In this document: positions 31,559-32,552 of the stretch, piece by piece
Layout of the letters: each line of letters starts with the position of its first letter
How positions within the stretch are numbered: the stretch's first letter is position 1
Origin: Clostridia bacterium DTU065
GTDB taxonomy: Bacteria; Bacillota; DTU065
Reading direction: 5' to 3'
Length of the DNA: 32,552 bases
Assembly: GCA_001512545.1 (NCBI GenBank)
Contig: LFSI01000007.1
Span: 3,555-36,106 of the forward strand
Position numbers and translations under genes: made by a program
Notes under the pieces: model-generated
Told to the model about the DNA's origin: nothing
Database searches by the model: none
What the model saw: only the letters and a program-made list of their open reading frames with translations

Positions 31559-32552
31559 TTATTCCATTTTTTCCTTGACGACAGTGGAAGCGATATGCAG
31601 TTCGCGTAGCTGTCTAGGATCAACAGACGATGGTGCCTCTGTCAGAAGGCAGGTAGCCTTCTGAGTTTTGGGGAAGGCAATGACGTCTCTAATGGAGTCT
31701 GCGCCTGCTAGAAGCCAAATCATGCGGTCGAGTCCGAACGCAATACCTCCATGAGGTGGAGGACCGAACTTAAACGCTTTGAGCAGGAAGCCGAACTTTT
31801 CCTCTGCTTCTTCATCGGAGATACCCAGAGTCCTAAAGAGCCTGGACTGAACCTCGGCATCATGGATTCTAATGGAGCCACCGCCTAGTTCTACACCGTT
31901 GAGGACCAAGTCGTAGGCTTTTGCCAGAGCATTTCCGGGATCTTTATCGAAGTCCGGACTCTTTGGAGAGGTGAACGGGTGGTGCACTGCCACGTAGCGC
32001 TTCTCATCGCTGTCCCACTCTAAAAGCGGCCAGTCCACGATCCAGAGGAAGTTCATTTTGTCGTGGGGTATGAGACCTAGAGCCTCTCCCAGATCGAGGC
32101 GAAGCCTGCCGAGCACTGCAGCTACAACTTCCTTCTTGTCTGCAACGAACAAGATGAGGTCGCCTTTTTCTGCGTTCATGCGCTCGAGTATCCGGCCAAT
32201 CTCCTCCTCTGAGAAGAACTTGACGATGGGACTCTTCACTTCATCTTCTTTGTAGAGGATGTATGCAAGACCTTTCGCTCCCAACTCCTGTGCAAGAAGA
32301 GTCAGGTCGTCTAGCTGCTTTCTGGTATAGTCAGCACATCCTTTAACCAGAAGTCCCTTTACCTGTCCGCCGTTTTCTACAGCATCCCGGAAGACTTTAA
32401 AACCACACTCCCTGGCAATGTCGGAAAGATCGACCAGCTCCATACCAAAGCGGGTATCGGGCTTGTCTGAGCCGAATCTCTCCATGGCCTCGGCATAGGG
32501 CATTCTTGGAAATGGCGCATCCAGCTTGATGCCTAGCACCTTATCAAAGACG
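31559..32552 (-). CDS. aspS: Aspartyl-tRNA synthetase, C-terminal part (runs off the window)
   Basis: The C-terminal 331 or so residues of a bacterial-type class II aspartyl-tRNA synthetase (full length about 590), which charges tRNA with aspartate. Visible are FPRMPYAEAMERFGSDKPDTRFG, the bacterial GAD insertion (from about VDLSDIARECGFKVF), FLWIVDWPLLEWD, AVHHPFTSP, the class II motif 3 in GGIAFGLDRMIWLL, and the typical AFPKTQKATCLLTEAPS near the end. The track start at 32539 is an internal GTG; the frame is open to the window edge, so the true start and the anticodon-binding domain lie outside. 6S RNA follows directly. Confidence 0.97.
   Translation of the reverse strand, partial: VFDKVLGIKLDAPFPRMPYAEAMERFGSDKPDTRFGMELVDLSDIARECGFKVFRDAVENGGQVKGLLVKGCADYTRKQLDDLTLLAQELGAKGLAYILYKEDEVKSPIVKFFSEEEIGRILERMNAEKGDLILFVADKKEVVAAVLGRLRLDLGEALGLIPHDKMNFLWIVDWPLLEWDSDEKRYVAVHHPFTSPKSPDFDKDPGNALAKAYDLVLNGVELGGGSIRIHDAEVQSRLFRTLGISDEEAEEKFGFLLKAFKFGPPPHGGIAFGLDRMIWLLAGADSIRDVIAFPKTQKATCLLTEAPSSVDPRQLRELHIASTVVKEKME

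Noticed and set aside
1-32552. CRISPR array, prophage or toxin-antitoxin locus
   Set aside because: No regularly spaced repeats, phage structural genes or paired small toxin/antitoxin ORFs with ribosome binding sites were found.

Overview
The window looks like part of a chromosome from a Bacillota (Firmicutes)-type bacterium of intermediate G+C. Several things point there: the cdaA-cdaR(ybbR)-glmM cyclic-di-AMP/cell-wall block followed by acpS, nnr and alr; the order aspS - 6S RNA - tcdA, which I recall as the Bacillus subtilis aspS-bsrA-yrvM arrangement; a T-box riboswitch ahead of aromatic amino acid genes; and GGAGG-type ribosome binding sites with frequent GTG/TTG starts. One secreted beta-rich protein ends in phenylalanine like an outer-membrane barrel, so a diderm Firmicute lineage is possible, but this is inference. 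No tRNA, rRNA, CRISPR array, prophage or intact insertion sequence was seen.

Layout. 1-4 kb (minus): an operon of three tandem M42 aminopeptidases and a nucleoside phosphorylase of the MTAP family, overlapping by 4-10 bases, read from a promoter that carries a perfect inverted repeat. 4-7.1 kb (minus): a GltA-type flavoprotein oxidoreductase, a YjbQ protein and a class I aminotransferase, closed by a terminator. 7.2-7.9 kb: an unrecognised 225-residue protein divergent from nadE. 8-10 kb: nadE (plus) converges on a lone dihydrolipoamide dehydrogenase (minus). 10.3-12.4 kb (minus): sigma70-type promoter, T-box leader, DAHP synthase and prephenate dehydratase, the first committed enzyme of the aromatic pathway plus the phenylalanine branch enzyme. 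12.4-17 kb (minus): a tight four-gene operon (DapA-like lyase, dihydroorotate-dehydrogenase-like flavoprotein, enolase-superfamily NSAR/OSBS-like enzyme, M20 amidohydrolase), the best candidate for an undescribed pathway. 17.1-24.4 kb (minus): cdaA, cdaR, glmM, acpS, nnr, alr and the barrel-like protein, all serving envelope, cofactor and second-messenger functions. 24.7-27.8 kb (plus): a secreted beta-propeller protein with its own terminator, then an acetyl-xylan-esterase-like hydrolase and a polysaccharide deacetylase lipoprotein. 27.8-28.7 kb: a gene-poor stretch with a possible decayed ORF behind a foldable leader and a long isolated hairpin. 28.7-30.4 kb (minus): a sodium:solute symporter with a promoter and a leader hairpin whose loop is complementary to its own ribosome binding sites. 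30.5-32.5 kb (minus): tcdA, 6S RNA with promoter and terminator, and the 3' part of aspS running off the edge.

The window is mostly housekeeping and amino-acid/peptide metabolism. Peptidases, aminotransferase, M20 amidohydrolase, racemase-like enzyme and a solute symporter fit an organism living on peptides and amino acids. The regulatory RNAs and promoter inverted repeats are the parts that ordinary gene annotation would miss.
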